A stretch of DNA of 29,381 nt from Candidatus Aegiribacteria sp. (GTDB taxonomy: Bacteria; Fermentibacterota; Fermentibacteria; Fermentibacterales; Fermentibacteraceae), in assembly GCA_021107345.1 (NCBI GenBank), contig JAIOSX010000066.1, positions 1 to 29,381 on the forward strand, given 5' to 3'. Positions 15,398 to 24,041 of the stretch are shown piece after piece. The notes below the pieces were generated by a model. It was not told the DNA's origin. It ran no database searches and saw nothing but the letters and a program-made list of their open reading frames with translations. A program made the position numbers and the translations under genes. Each line of letters begins with the position of its first letter. The stretch's first letter is position 1.

Positions 15398-17206
15398 TTA
15401 TTTTTGCTCTGGATAAGTTTTCTCAATTAACTCTTTTAGTTCTTTAGCTTTTTCTTTTTGATTTGTTTGTTCATAAATAAACAATAGTTCTTGCATACTG
15501 GTTTTGTGAGCTTGTTTATGTTTTGGATTTTCCTGAAGTAGTTTCTTTATTTTCTCAATAGAAATTTCTTCATCTTTATCCAATTGAAACATTGGCATTA
15601 TTAGTTTCTCTTTTTTGATAATCACACTTTGACCATCTGCAATAAAGAAAACTCCAGGCTTATATTCAGAAAGTTTATAGATTTTATTATTCAAAGAACT
15701 AATTAAGTGAAGATGCCCATTTCTAACTTCAGTTGTCGAGTAGAAACAAAAATCACTACAGTAGTATCTATAGATGTCTGAGTATTGTTTCCATTCCTCT
15801 TTATCTAGACCCACTTCATCAGCTGGACCTGAATCATAATCCAGATAGTCAATTTTACCTGAATTATCAACAAGTTTGACAGTAATTGGTCTATTCTTTT
15901 CATCTAATTCGAATTTAACTATCTTCATCTTGTCTGATGAAAAAATCGTGTTCGAATGAGGTGTTAATGGCATCTCTATACCGCGGAAACTCATTATTAA
16001 TTTTCCATCGATATATTTTACTGGAACATCTAACATTCTGGAAATATATAATCCAGCTAAACGCTTGAGTTTTGATTCTTCAAATTCAATTGGCACTGGA
16101 AGTTTTATTTTTTTTCCTACATCAATATTTTCTGGAATCTTACCCATCTTAAATTTAACTAAACTTGGTTCAACTTTTTCAACAATACTCCTCATAAATT
16201 GAAAGGAACCAACTTGATTAGTTAGTATTAAACAACCTATCCCTAATTTTGGAAAGAAAAGGTGTAAGCAAAAATAACCCGGACCATCTCCAAAGAATCT
16301 TAGCAACATTTCTCCACCGTACTTGTTTAGTCCAACACCTATTCCCATTCCTATTGTTGATAGTTGATTCTCTTCTGCAAATGGGATTTTATACATTTCT
16401 TCCAAGTATTTTTCCTCAAGGAATTTCTGACCATTCGAATATCCATTGTTGAAATGCATCTTAAGATATTTTGACATATCATTCACAGAGGAATATTGAC
16501 TCCCAGCTCCTAAATAAGGTACAAGTAAATCTTCATAGGGGGTTTCAGTATCCCCTCTATAACCTATTGCTACATTATTCGTTTTTAGAGCATCAACGGG
16601 ATTGACCTGACTGTTGGACATCCCAAGGGGTTGATAAACTTCTTCTTTCATATAAGTAGCAAAGGTTTTTCCCGAAATCTTCTGCAAAACATAAGCTACT
16701 AAATCGAATCCAGCATTTGAATATGATATTCTATTTCCAACGGGATATTTTTGCCAGCTATTACTAATTTCTTTAACATATTCTTCAAATGAATAATATT
16801 TTTCTTGATTTGGTTTTGCTAAGAATGTATTATGTTGAAATCCAGCCCAATGAGTAAGCATATGTCTAAAAGTTATTTTGTCTAATTCATCTTCACCAAA
16901 GCGAGTATTCATAGTAAATTCAGGATAATGTTTTCTTAATGGATCATCAAGGTAAATTTTTCCTTTTTGCATTGCCCGGAGAAAAGCTGTTACTGTATAT
17001 GCTTTTGATAATGAGCCTATCATAAAAAGTGTATCAGTTGTTACTTTAGTTTTCTTTGAGTTATCTGTATAGCCAAATCCTTCTGACCATAGCAAACCTT
17101 GTTTATCTACAATTCCTATTGCTATTCCTGGAATCTTATACTTCTCTAATCCTTCTTCAATGTCTTTAGTGATTCTGTTTTTCAACTCTTCAATTTCTGA
17201 TTGCAT
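15398..17206 (-). CDS. Beta-lactamase-fold serine hydrolase (class C/PBP-like), no signal peptide
   Basis: The 602-residue product belongs to the beta-lactamase/transpeptidase-like family. The nucleophile motif SxxK is S65-L-S-K68 in MIGSLSKAY and the second motif is Y162-S-N164. The usual third motif (HxG or KTG) is not clear; GDGPGY lies in its place. Residues about 380-530 are a lipocalin-like accessory domain, and the end is a charged helical, TPR-like tail. There is no signal peptide, so it appears cytosolic, in contrast to most relatives. Relatives include esterases, D-aminopeptidases and peptidases, so antibiotic resistance should not be assumed. GAGG precedes the ATG. The gene is much more AT-rich than its neighbours and lies between two gene remnants, which suggests acquisition. 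Confidence 0.88.
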   Translation of the reverse strand: MQSEIEELKNRITKDIEEGLEKYKIPGIAIGIVDKQGLLWSEGFGYTDNSKKTKVTTDTLFMIGSLSKAYTVTAFLRAMQKGKIYLDDPLRKHYPEFTMNTRFGEDELDKITFRHMLTHWAGFQHNTFLAKPNQEKYYSFEEYVKEISNSWQKYPVGNRISYSNAGFDLVAYVLQKISGKTFATYMKEEVYQPLGMSNSQVNPVDALKTNNVAIGYRGDTETPYEDLLVPYLGAGSQYSSVNDMSKYLKMHFNNGYSNGQKFLEEKYLEEMYKIPFAEENQLSTIGMGIGVGLNKYGGEMLLRFFGDGPGYFCLHLFFPKLGIGCLILTNQVGSFQFMRSIVEKVEPSLVKFKMGKIPENIDVGKKIKLPVPIEFEESKLKRLAGLYISRMLDVPVKYIDGKLIMSFRGIEMPLTPHSNTIFSSDKMKIVKFELDEKNRPITVKLVDNSGKIDYLDYDSGPADEVGLDKEEWKQYSDIYRYYCSDFCFYSTTEVRNGHLHLISSLNNKIYKLSEYKPGVFFIADGQSVIIKKEKLIMPMFQLDKDEEISIEKIKKLLQENPKHKQAHKTSMQELLFIYEQTNQKEKAKELKELIEKTYPEQK

Positions 17207-17305
17207 AAAGTAACCTCAATTAATAGTTCAAAAATAGATTTCTTTTCTGTACTAGAAAAAGTATATCCTAAATTGAGCGATTCAAGGTGAAGCGCCCCAC
17301 CTTTT

Positions 17306-17722
17306 ATGCGGGTTAAGTTGTTGTTATATTTGTTTGTACAAAGAACGAATATTATAATTCACAACCACGCAAAAGATGGAAGGCGCTTCATAAAGAATAT
17401 CACAAATTCTCAGAATATCGCAAGTCACCGAATTGACCGGATCGAAGTCACGAACGATACGCTGCCAAGCAGAGCAGGCCTTACTCCATTTGTGCGGTAT
17501 CTCTAGAGCATCATTATTTATCAGAAGCTTGAGGATTTGTTCAAATCTTTGCGGAAGAATAAGAAGAGCAACAAGATATCTGATATCTTCAATCAGATAT
17601 TCTGCTTCCTTGCAGACGGGACAAACCACCTGTGCGATGTTCTTGAAGGACTGGAAATCCCGGCTCCGCCAGATGGAGCCGGTTCAATTCAGGTTCAGTT
17701 CAGTTTCCAGAAGACCTGGTAA
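17306..17722 (+). pseudogene. Transposase remnant with an internal TAG, joined to a foreign C-terminal tail
   Basis: One frame encodes HRIDRIEVTNDTLPSRAGL and FVRYL, then TAG (17504-17506), then in the same frame SIIIYQKLEDLFKSLRKNKK and NQIFCFLADGTNHLCDVLEG. Together these resemble the N-terminal region of a DDE transposase (IS1380-like by memory: SRAGLALFVRYLE, then LRKSKKG and DGT). The catalytic acidic residues and most of the protein are missing. After about 17650 the frame continues as PPDGAGSIQVQFSFQKTW and stops 21 nt before a strong terminator, so the tail probably belongs to another gene into which the element was inserted or deleted. The exact IS family is uncertain and no terminal inverted repeats were found. 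Confidence 0.6.
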
Positions 17723-17741
17723 TTTCAGCTGATAGAGAAAG

Positions 17742-17770
17742 AAGGGGCGGGCTCTCTCCCGCCCCTTTTT
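17742..17770 (+). terminator. Strong rho-independent terminator
   Basis: AAGGGGCGGG (17742-17751) and CCCGCCCCTT (17758-17767) form a 10-bp perfect stem with a CTCTCT loop, followed by a T run (17766-17770). It ends the remnant on the plus strand. It may also act on the minus strand for the barrel gene that ends at 17818, where the downstream tract is pyrimidine-rich. Confidence 0.9.
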
Positions 17771-17817
17771 AGACCCACCCCTCACTTGAGAGTTATTTAA
17801 TCGTTCTCCCCGAACAA

Positions 17818-18336
17818 TCATTCCAGGTCGAAACTAACCAATACTGTGAAAGCGAACATGGTAACTGGAGTGAGTATCCTGCACTGAATATCCATGATCG
17901 GTAATAATTTCCAGCCCAGCGCTACACTTCCTCCTGGTCGGTAGCTCCGCCAGCTGCAGTCCTCGGATATACCGGCATCGTACCAGTCTACCTTTGTGTA
18001 CTGGTAAACAAAATCAGCTGCCAGATACACATTTGAGAGCCAGAATCTGAAGCCTGCCATCCCGGTACTGTAGCTACCTTCCTGGGACCAGAACGGATAC
18101 TCGAATATTTTCTGATCCTCGCTGGGTTTCATATTCCCAGTGAACCATGCGATTTCAAGGGAAGCCAGTGGAGAGAAGCGGTACTGAACCTCCAATCCAC
18201 CAATGATTCCAGAGCTCAATGGCGCAACATCCTGGGGCATTTCAATTAAACTTAACGCGCCAGCCCTGATACCAATGGATACCGAAGAAACGGAAGTACT
18301 TAAAAGCAGGATGACGGCTGCAATTGCTATTCGCAT
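17818..18336 (-). CDS. Small exported outer-membrane barrel-like protein
   Basis: The 172-residue product has a signal peptide (MRIAIAAVILLLSTSVSSVS). The mature part has alternating strand-like segments such as GIIGGLEVQYRFSPLASLEI and MAGFRFWLSNVYLAADFVYQ. It ends FAFTVLVSFDLE rather than in an aromatic residue. This resembles eight-stranded OmpA/OmpW-type barrels, but no named family is recognised. GGGA about 8 nt before the ATG supports the start. It stands alone on the minus strand between the transposase remnant and a long AT-rich intergenic region. Confidence 0.75.
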   Translation of the reverse strand: MRIAIAAVILLLSTSVSSVSIGIRAGALSLIEMPQDVAPLSSGIIGGLEVQYRFSPLASLEIAWFTGNMKPSEDQKIFEYPFWSQEGSYSTGMAGFRFWLSNVYLAADFVYQYTKVDWYDAGISEDCSWRSYRPGGSVALGWKLLPIMDIQCRILTPVTMFAFTVLVSFDLE

Positions 18337-18787
18337 AGATAAATTCCCTTCGCATTACAATGTTTGAATATAAGAATATTGTTCCAGAGCGAAAGCTGCA
18401 CATTCGAAGATATACGGGCAAACTTCAGCCTTGAATTGTGGCAACCACGGCTATATGTTTCCCGAAGCACTAATCGCCGTAAAGCACATTTATTTCTCTA
18501 TCATAAATCGTTCCATCTACAGAAATAATCGTGATTATTTTCGCAATCCGGTTTCCCGGCTATATCACTATTTTTCTGCATTACTGCAAGGGGAACATGA
18601 TTCACTTTCTTATCTGAAAATAAATTCACTTACTTAGTTTTATATCTATATATACATGTATTAAATATTATTTATATAGCAAAATATTTAATATTAATCG
18701 TAATATTTATGCTGTATTGTTGACAGAATTACAAACAGGTGTATGTTTCTAAGGGAAAAGATCAGACCCTATGTGGAAGGAGCTGTA
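18337..18787. other. AT-rich intergenic region of about 450 nt
   Basis: No convincing gene is visible. The part from 18640 to 18720 is extremely AT-rich, with overlapping partial inverted repeats built on AATATTTAATATT. It ends in the promoter of the DUF4097-type gene. A 68-codon open frame at 18431 has no ribosome binding site and an unprotein-like composition. The AT-rich tract could be an UP element, a site for an AT-binding nucleoid protein, or simply drift. Confidence 0.5.
18720..18747 (+). promoter_or_regulatory. Sigma-70-like promoter of the DUF4097-type gene
   Basis: A perfect TTGACA (18720-18725) is followed after 16 nt by TATGTT (18742-18747). Transcription would start near 18755, upstream of GGAAGGAG (18775-18782) and the ATG at 18788. 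Very AT-rich DNA lies directly upstream of the -35 box. Confidence 0.65.
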
Positions 18788-19567
18788 ATGTTTAAATTAC
18801 TTTTTGTAGTTGCCGCAGTTTTCATTCTTTCTACCGGCATAGCCCTTGCCGGAGATACTAATAGCGAGGAAGACTCCTTTTCAGTGGTTTTAGAAGCCGG
18901 TTCAAACGTAATCATCAGCAACATCTTTGGAGATATAACAATCGAGGAATGGGATTCGGATAGTGTGCTGATCGAATACATAATCGAAGGCGAGAATCTC
19001 GAGGAAACCGAATCCATCGATGTAACATTTGAAAACATCAACGGAATATTATGCGAAGTTACATATCCTGATGAATGGCATAGCTCTACTGAAGCGAGAG
19101 TAAATTTCCATGTCAGATTGCCCGAATCCCTGGATCTGAACCTTGTAATGCAGACTGTCGTCGGCTGCATATCAATGAAAAACGGGATGGGTACTTCACT
19201 GGTTGAAATTATTGAAGGCTCTGCTGTGCTTGAAGAATTCTCCGGAGAACTCACCGTTAACGTTGTCAGTGGCGAAATAGATCTAATCCACGTCTCCGGG
19301 CTTTCAGTGGCTAATGTTGTAGATGGAACGATAAGTGGAATAATTGATAGTATCGAGCGCGATATAGATATATCCACAGTCAGCGGACTGATCGATCTGG
19401 TCATTGAAGATACTGCCACTGTATCGGTAATAAGCATGAGCGGTGAAATAGATATTCCCGGTGTCGAGGTCAACCATGATCTGGTCGGCTGTTCCGCTGA
19501 ATATGGTGATGGGGAATTCAACATATGCATAACAACTGTTTCAGGTGACGTCATTATCCGTCACTGA
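18788..19567 (+). CDS. Exported DUF4097-type repeat protein
   Basis: ATG 18788 is chosen because GGAAGGAG lies 5 nt upstream; an in-frame ATG at 18743 lies inside the -10 box. The 259-residue product has a signal peptide (MFKLLFVVAAVFILSTGIALA). It then has repeated beta-strand turns with an SG-x-I/V pattern: VVSGEIDLIHVSGLSV, VSGLIDLVI, SMSGEIDIPG and a final VSGDVIIRH. This matches the DUF4097 'putative adhesin' family, a right-handed beta-solenoid. The molecular function of that family is not established. The mature protein is strongly acidic. Confidence 0.85.
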   Translation: MFKLLFVVAAVFILSTGIALAGDTNSEEDSFSVVLEAGSNVIISNIFGDITIEEWDSDSVLIEYIIEGENLEETESIDVTFENINGILCEVTYPDEWHSSTEARVNFHVRLPESLDLNLVMQTVVGCISMKNGMGTSLVEIIEGSAVLEEFSGELTVNVVSGEIDLIHVSGLSVANVVDGTISGIIDSIERDIDISTVSGLIDLVIEDTATVSVISMSGEIDIPGVEVNHDLVGCSAEYGDGEFNICITTVSGDVIIRH

Positions 19568-19660
19568 ACCACATCAGCCAGTATACCGGCGTATCCTGAA
19601 ATATCTTATCATATAGTCATTGTAATGATTGCTGTCCGTTTTTAGAACCGGGGAGATAGG

Positions 19661-22174
19661 TTGATCAAGAGACTTATTCTGATCTTCACAGTCGTTATCA
19701 TGGTTCTTGCTGCGGGATTCTGTACCCTCCATCTTACGCGTGAGTATACCAAGATCTACAAGATCACTCACATCGGTGATATGTGGAGTTTTTTAAGACT
19801 TGACCCGATAACTTCCTACGCACCCTTTCTGGATATTGATCCCGATGATTTTCCCCGTCCCCCCTATCCTGTGCAGGGCGATTTGCTGGTTGCTGTTGAG
19901 GGTCGTCCGGCAACTGAAGAGAACTACTTCAATACATTCTCCACGGATACACCCGCAGGGGAAACAATCGAGATCATGTTCAGACATGAAAACGTCATGT
20001 ACACAACGGATATCGTGACCAGAACCATTCCTGGTCCCCTTAAACTACAGATCTGGCTGATGTTCATCCTCAGGACCCTAATGGTCATAGGCCTTATTGT
20101 CGCTGGAATATGGGGGTTTTCAAAGAATTTTACTTCATCAGCAGTAAGAACACTTACGCTTTTCTGCTTCACACTCGCCGTGCATATGGCTCTTTCCAGT
20201 GGCATAATCGCCGATTCGTATGCTGCCTTCCAGCTACCGCTGTGGCTTGTCACCGGCTTTGCGATTATTGGTATATCATCACCGAGTTTCTGGCTCAAAC
20301 TTCATCTCCTTTTTCCTAAAAGGAACGCAGTCTATGAAAGATTCAGGATTCCGTTCAACATAGCTATTTTTCTTCCTGTTCTGGTTCTCGGTTATCTCTG
20401 GATATTTATTCTGCCTTTCGTCCCCGAACTGCTCACTACCATCTTCATCACCCTCTACCTTTCCATCGGCTTCATTCTGCTTATCAGAAACTACCACCGA
20501 TCCGACAGTTTCATCGAGAAAAGGCAGACGAGACTTGTTCTTCTCGGCTCCTTTACCGGTATCGCAATTTACATACTTTTCAATTGGTTCAAGTATTTAT
20601 CCAAATGCTTGAATATTCATCTGCCTGTTCAGAATATGATGCTCATAAACAACATTATCTTTCTCTTCCTCCTTCCCATACCGGTCTCCTTCATCTATGC
20701 ATTCCGGAAATACAAGCTGCTTGACGTTGAAGGTAAGTTCAAGAGGGGTACCCGTTTTATCGCTGTCAACGTTATTCTGCTTATTATCTTTTTCGGTCTG
20801 CTCTACCTCTTCGGAGAGTTCGTTCTCAAGGCTGTGGATATCAACAGTCAAACACCTACACTGGTTCTCGGCCTTGCTCTTGCGCTGGTGTTCATGCCGA
20901 CACAGCGCAGGATCAGAACGAAGATTGAGGATTATTTCTACCCTGAGCGGAGCAGGCTCCGCAATCTTCTGAGAGACTTTCTTGCTTCAAGCATGGTGCG
21001 AACAGACGAGGGTTCCTTCTGGCTGAATCTGCAGGAAAAGCTGGCTGAAGGTCTTTCCGCGGAGAAGATTTATCCTGTCCTCAGGATCAGCGAAGACAGC
21101 AGATTCGTGGTTGGAGACGATGAACCGGCACCCTTCAGTCCATCTGACAGATTAATCGAGCGTCTTCTGAGCATGGAGAACTCAATTCTCCTTGATGAAG
21201 CCGTCGAAAGCGGAAAGATATCACTGACCGAGGAACAGATTGAATGGTTCATGAATCGCAGATGTGCTGTTATTCTTCCCCTTGTTGTAAAATCCGGTCT
21301 GGTGGGCTTTCTTGTCATCAGCAGCAAGACGAATGGCGAGGATTTCACATCTGAGGAACTTGAACTGCTCAACAGCTTTTCAGCACAGATAGCCCTGGTA
21401 GCGGAAAACATCCAGCTCCTCAGAGAGAGAATCGAAAAACAGAAACTCGAAGAACAGTTGCGCATGGCTAGAGATATCCAGAAGGGTCTTCTGCCGGAGG
21501 ATATCCCGTCTGTTAAAGGACTGGAGATTGAAGCCCTTATCCGTTTCTGTCTTGATGTGGCCGGTGATTATTACGATGTTATTACGCTTTCCGACGGGCG
21601 CGTAATACTTGCCGTGGGTGATGTAGCGGGTAAGGGAGTAGGGCCGGCCCTCCTCATGGCCAATCTTCAAGCTTCTCTGAGAACAACCCAGGAAATGGGT
21701 GGTTCTCTTGCAGAATCCGCCGAGAAGATCAACGCACTTATATACGATAACACACCCTCCGAGCTTTTCATCACATTCTTCATGGCCTCCATTGATCCTG
21801 TTACCGGAAGGATCAGCTACGTCAATGCCGGTCATAATCCGCCGCTCCTGGTAAGAAGTGATGGCAGAGCCGAAAGACTGAGTCAGGGCGGTCTTCTGTT
21901 CGGCGTGATCCGGAATGCGAAATACAGTGAAGGTATAATCGATTTAAAGACCGGCGATACACTTCTCATGTATACCGATGGAGTAAGTGAAGCCATGAAT
22001 GCTGACGAGGAGGAGTTCGGCGAAGATAGAATTATTTCCATTGTATCAGAAAGTACCCAGATGACTCTTGAAGAGCTTTTGCAGAATATCGAACACAGCG
22101 TTGAGGAGTTTCACGGCTCTTCCAGGTATTCCGACGACTTCACTCTCCTGGTAGTAAGGCGCACGCGTAGTTAA
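19661..22174 (+). CDS. Membrane PDZ-GAF-SpoIIE (PP2C-type) serine phosphatase
   Basis: The 837-residue product has an N-terminal membrane helix and a PDZ-like segment on the outside (about residues 40-120, with VQGDLLVAVEGRP). About eight more membrane helices follow (130-410), then a GAF domain (about 440-580), a short coiled coil with LRMARDIQKGLLP, and a SpoIIE/PP2C phosphatase domain (about 605-835). Metal-binding motifs are AGDYYDV (634-640), GDVAGKGVG, the AGHNPP turn, YTDGVSEA and DDFTLLV. Such proteins dephosphorylate anti-sigma-factor antagonists in partner-switching pathways, but no such partner is in the window. The start is TTG 19661 with GGGGAG just upstream. Confidence 0.92.
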   Translation: MIKRLILIFTVVIMVLAAGFCTLHLTREYTKIYKITHIGDMWSFLRLDPITSYAPFLDIDPDDFPRPPYPVQGDLLVAVEGRPATEENYFNTFSTDTPAGETIEIMFRHENVMYTTDIVTRTIPGPLKLQIWLMFILRTLMVIGLIVAGIWGFSKNFTSSAVRTLTLFCFTLAVHMALSSGIIADSYAAFQLPLWLVTGFAIIGISSPSFWLKLHLLFPKRNAVYERFRIPFNIAIFLPVLVLGYLWIFILPFVPELLTTIFITLYLSIGFILLIRNYHRSDSFIEKRQTRLVLLGSFTGIAIYILFNWFKYLSKCLNIHLPVQNMMLINNIIFLFLLPIPVSFIYAFRKYKLLDVEGKFKRGTRFIAVNVILLIIFFGLLYLFGEFVLKAVDINSQTPTLVLGLALALVFMPTQRRIRTKIEDYFYPERSRLRNLLRDFLASSMVRTDEGSFWLNLQEKLAEGLSAEKIYPVLRISEDSRFVVGDDEPAPFSPSDRLIERLLSMENSILLDEAVESGKISLTEEQIEWFMNRRCAVILPLVVKSGLVGFLVISSKTNGEDFTSEELELLNSFSAQIALVAENIQLLRERIEKQKLEEQLRMARDIQKGLLPEDIPSVKGLEIEALIRFCLDVAGDYYDVITLSDGRVILAVGDVAGKGVGPALLMANLQASLRTTQEMGGSLAESAEKINALIYDNTPSELFITFFMASIDPVTGRISYVNAGHNPPLLVRSDGRAERLSQGGLLFGVIRNAKYSEGIIDLKTGDTLLMYTDGVSEAMNADEEEFGEDRIISIVSESTQMTLEELLQNIEHSVEEFHGSSRYSDDFTLLVVRRTRS

Positions 22175-22374
22175 TACTTCATTACCCAGGAATGCCTGAT
22201 TCATTCATCATCTATCCCTAGACACATGTGATAAGAGACCGCAGAATCAAATTTCGAGGGAGCATATTCTTAAATGTTTGAAATATTTAAATTCCGGAGG
22301 GAGGTTTGCAGGAACGGTGGGAAATCTAAATTCCTATTACTAATTCACGTTTCACTGAAAGCGGAGGGTAACAG

Positions 22375-23631
22375 ATGAACAGGTTTTTCTCGATTCTTCT
22401 AATGACGGTAATAATTTCATATCTCAGCATGTGTTCCTCAGCGGACACACCTGTTCTTTCATCATCGGAAATACCACGGATCACTGAACCGGATGTGAAT
22501 GAAGAGGACCAGAGAGAACTTGCATCAGGGAACAGTTCCTTTGCTTTTGATCTCTACAGAGTTCTCGCTGGAGAAGAAGGTAATATCTTCTTGTCCCCTT
22601 ACAGCATTTCAGCAGCACTGGCGATGACCTATGCCGGTGCCGAGGGTACTACTGAAGTGGAGATGGCTGAAGTCCTGAGATTCACACTCCCCGAGAACTG
22701 TCTTCATCCTGCTTTCAACCTCCTGGACCTGAGGCTAGCAGCATTGTCAGAAGAAGACAGCACGTTCAACCTCAATATCGTCAATACTCTCTGGGGACAG
22801 ACCGGATATACTTTCCTGCCTGAATTTCTGAGTGTGCTTGCCACGAATTACGGTGCAGATATGAGACTCCTGAATTTCTCAGAAAATACCGAACTCTGCC
22901 GGGAGATCATCAATGAATGGGTTACGGAACAGACCGAAGGGAAAATAGTAGATCTTATTCCTCAGAATCTGCTTACAAACGCTACGAAACTTGTACTCAC
23001 AAATGCTATCTATTTCAATGCCTCGTGGCTTTTCCAGTTCGATGAAATGGGAACCAGTGATCGACCTTTCAATCTGATCGATGGAGATCAGGTTACAGTT
23101 CCCATAATGAATCAGACTGAACATTTTTCAATGGCAACAGGGGATGGGTACATGGCGGCTGAACTTCCATACAGTAATAGAACGGCATCAATGCTGGTTA
23201 TCCTGCCTGATGAGGATTACTTCTATGAGCTGGAAGAGCGCCTTGGAAACGATTTGATAACTGAGATCACAGTTAACCTTGTTGATGTTAATCTCCACCT
23301 CAGTATGCCAAAGTTCGAAACCGTCTCCGCATTCCAGCTTGAAAATACTCTCTCCAGTATGGGAATGGCGTCCGCTTTTGACATGTCAGCTGATTTCTCG
23401 GGAATGGATGGGACCCTCTCTCTGTATATAGCGAGCGTGGTTCACAAAGCCTTCGTCTCGGTAGATGAAAGCGGCACAGAGGCTGCGGCTGCAACTGCTG
23501 TTCTGATGCAGAAAGAAAACGGGGAATCATCAATTGAATTCAACATTAACCGTCCTTTCATATTCCTTATCAGAGACCGCGGCACAGGTACGATACTCTT
23601 TATCGGCCGCGTTCTGAATCCCCTTGAATAA
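22375..23631 (+). CDS. Exported serpin, inhibitory type
   Basis: The 418-residue product is a full serpin: NIFLSPYSISAALAMTYAGA near the start, LVLTNAIYFNASW in the breach/shutter region, and INRPFIFLIRD with ILFIGRVLNP at the end. The reactive-loop hinge is ESGTEAAAATAV with Gly at P15, Thr at P14, Ala at P12-P9 and Thr at P8, the pattern of inhibitory serpins. Aligned on alpha-1-antitrypsin spacing, P1-P1' is Glu381-Asn382, with Lys at P2. The N-terminus is a signal peptide with Cys20; the lipobox (LSMC) is imperfect, so lipidation is uncertain. GGAGGG precedes the ATG. It probably protects the cell surface from proteases. Confidence 0.95.
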   Translation: MNRFFSILLMTVIISYLSMCSSADTPVLSSSEIPRITEPDVNEEDQRELASGNSSFAFDLYRVLAGEEGNIFLSPYSISAALAMTYAGAEGTTEVEMAEVLRFTLPENCLHPAFNLLDLRLAALSEEDSTFNLNIVNTLWGQTGYTFLPEFLSVLATNYGADMRLLNFSENTELCREIINEWVTEQTEGKIVDLIPQNLLTNATKLVLTNAIYFNASWLFQFDEMGTSDRPFNLIDGDQVTVPIMNQTEHFSMATGDGYMAAELPYSNRTASMLVILPDEDYFYELEERLGNDLITEITVNLVDVNLHLSMPKFETVSAFQLENTLSSMGMASAFDMSADFSGMDGTLSLYIASVVHKAFVSVDESGTEAAAATAVLMQKENGESSIEFNINRPFIFLIRDRGTGTILFIGRVLNPLE

Positions 23632-23649
23632 GATTGTCTGGACAGCGAA

Positions 23650-23758
23650 ATCCCGAACGGGAAGCTTTCCTTCTGACCGGAAAGAACTGGCCGACCATCT
23701 TCATTGTAACATTCTGAAGATTTTTAAAAAGGGGGAGACAGAAATGCCTCCCCCCTGC
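23650..23758 (+). repeat. Copy 2 of the 109-bp dispersed repeat: orphan QC gene 3' end plus terminator
   Basis: This segment starts 18 nt after the serpin stop and matches 15012-15120 without gaps, with three mismatches. It keeps the cyclase reading frame to its TGA. One mismatch is synonymous; one changes WS to WP, which restores the family consensus GKNWP; the third is in the spacer before the hairpin. No other part of a cyclase gene is present here, so it is an orphan gene end. Confidence 0.93.
23731..23754 (-). terminator. Hairpin terminator, copy 2, for the RRM gene
   Basis: GGGGGAG (23731-23737) pairs with CTCCCCC (23748-23754). On the minus strand the hairpin is followed by five U. 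It lies 25 nt downstream of the stop of the minus-strand RRM gene, which makes it a good terminator for that gene. On the plus strand it may act as a barrier after the serpin. Confidence 0.8.
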
Positions 23759-23778
23759 ATTACCGGATTAGAATAACG

Positions 23779-24039
23779 CTAGTTATTTCTTTGCTTGCTT
23801 TGAGCAAAGTCCACTCTGAGCTGGCGTCCATCTATTTCCTGTCCGTGCATTGTCTCCTGAGCTGTCTTTGCGGCCTCTTCAGTTTCAAAGGTTACAAAGC
23901 CGAAGCCTCTTGATCGTCCTGAGTCTCTCTCGCAGACAACGTTCGCCTCTTCAATAGGTCCGAACTCCTCGAAAGCCTTCATCAAACCTTCATCGTTTGT
24001 TGCCCAGGCTAATCCACCAACAAAAAGTTTCCTGTTCAT
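23779..24039 (-). CDS. RRM-domain RNA-binding protein
   Basis: The 86-residue product is a single RNA recognition motif. RNP2 is KLFVGGLAW at residues 4-12 and RNP1 is RGFGFVTF at about 44-51, with the aromatic residues that stack on RNA bases. It resembles the small cyanobacterial and bacterial Rbp proteins, which bind single-stranded RNA and are often cold-induced. The short tail, AQSKQRNN, lacks the glycine-rich extension of some homologues. AGGAG lies 5 nt before the ATG, inside a small hairpin of an unusually structured leader, which suggests control of translation. The gene ends with TAG. Confidence 0.95.
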   Translation of the reverse strand: MNRKLFVGGLAWATNDEGLMKAFEEFGPIEEANVVCERDSGRSRGFGFVTFETEEAAKTAQETMHGQEIDGRQLRVDFAQSKQRNN

Positions 24040-24041
24040 TA

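Noticed and set aside
17324..17629. Minus-strand frame beginning MVCPVCKEAEYLIED, which looks like a small zinc protein.
   Set aside because: It is antisense to the recognisable transposase remnant, and the CPVC comes from the opposite strand of that coding sequence.
18431..18637. Plus-strand 68-codon frame in the AT-rich intergenic region.
   Set aside because: There is no ribosome binding site, the composition is not protein-like, and the length is expected by chance.
18769..19554. A long minus-strand open frame of 261 codons opposite the DUF4097-type gene.
   Set aside because: It is Ser/Thr/Ile-rich antisense of the repeated plus-strand gene and has no ribosome binding site. The plus-strand gene has a signal peptide, a promoter and a strong GGAAGGAG.
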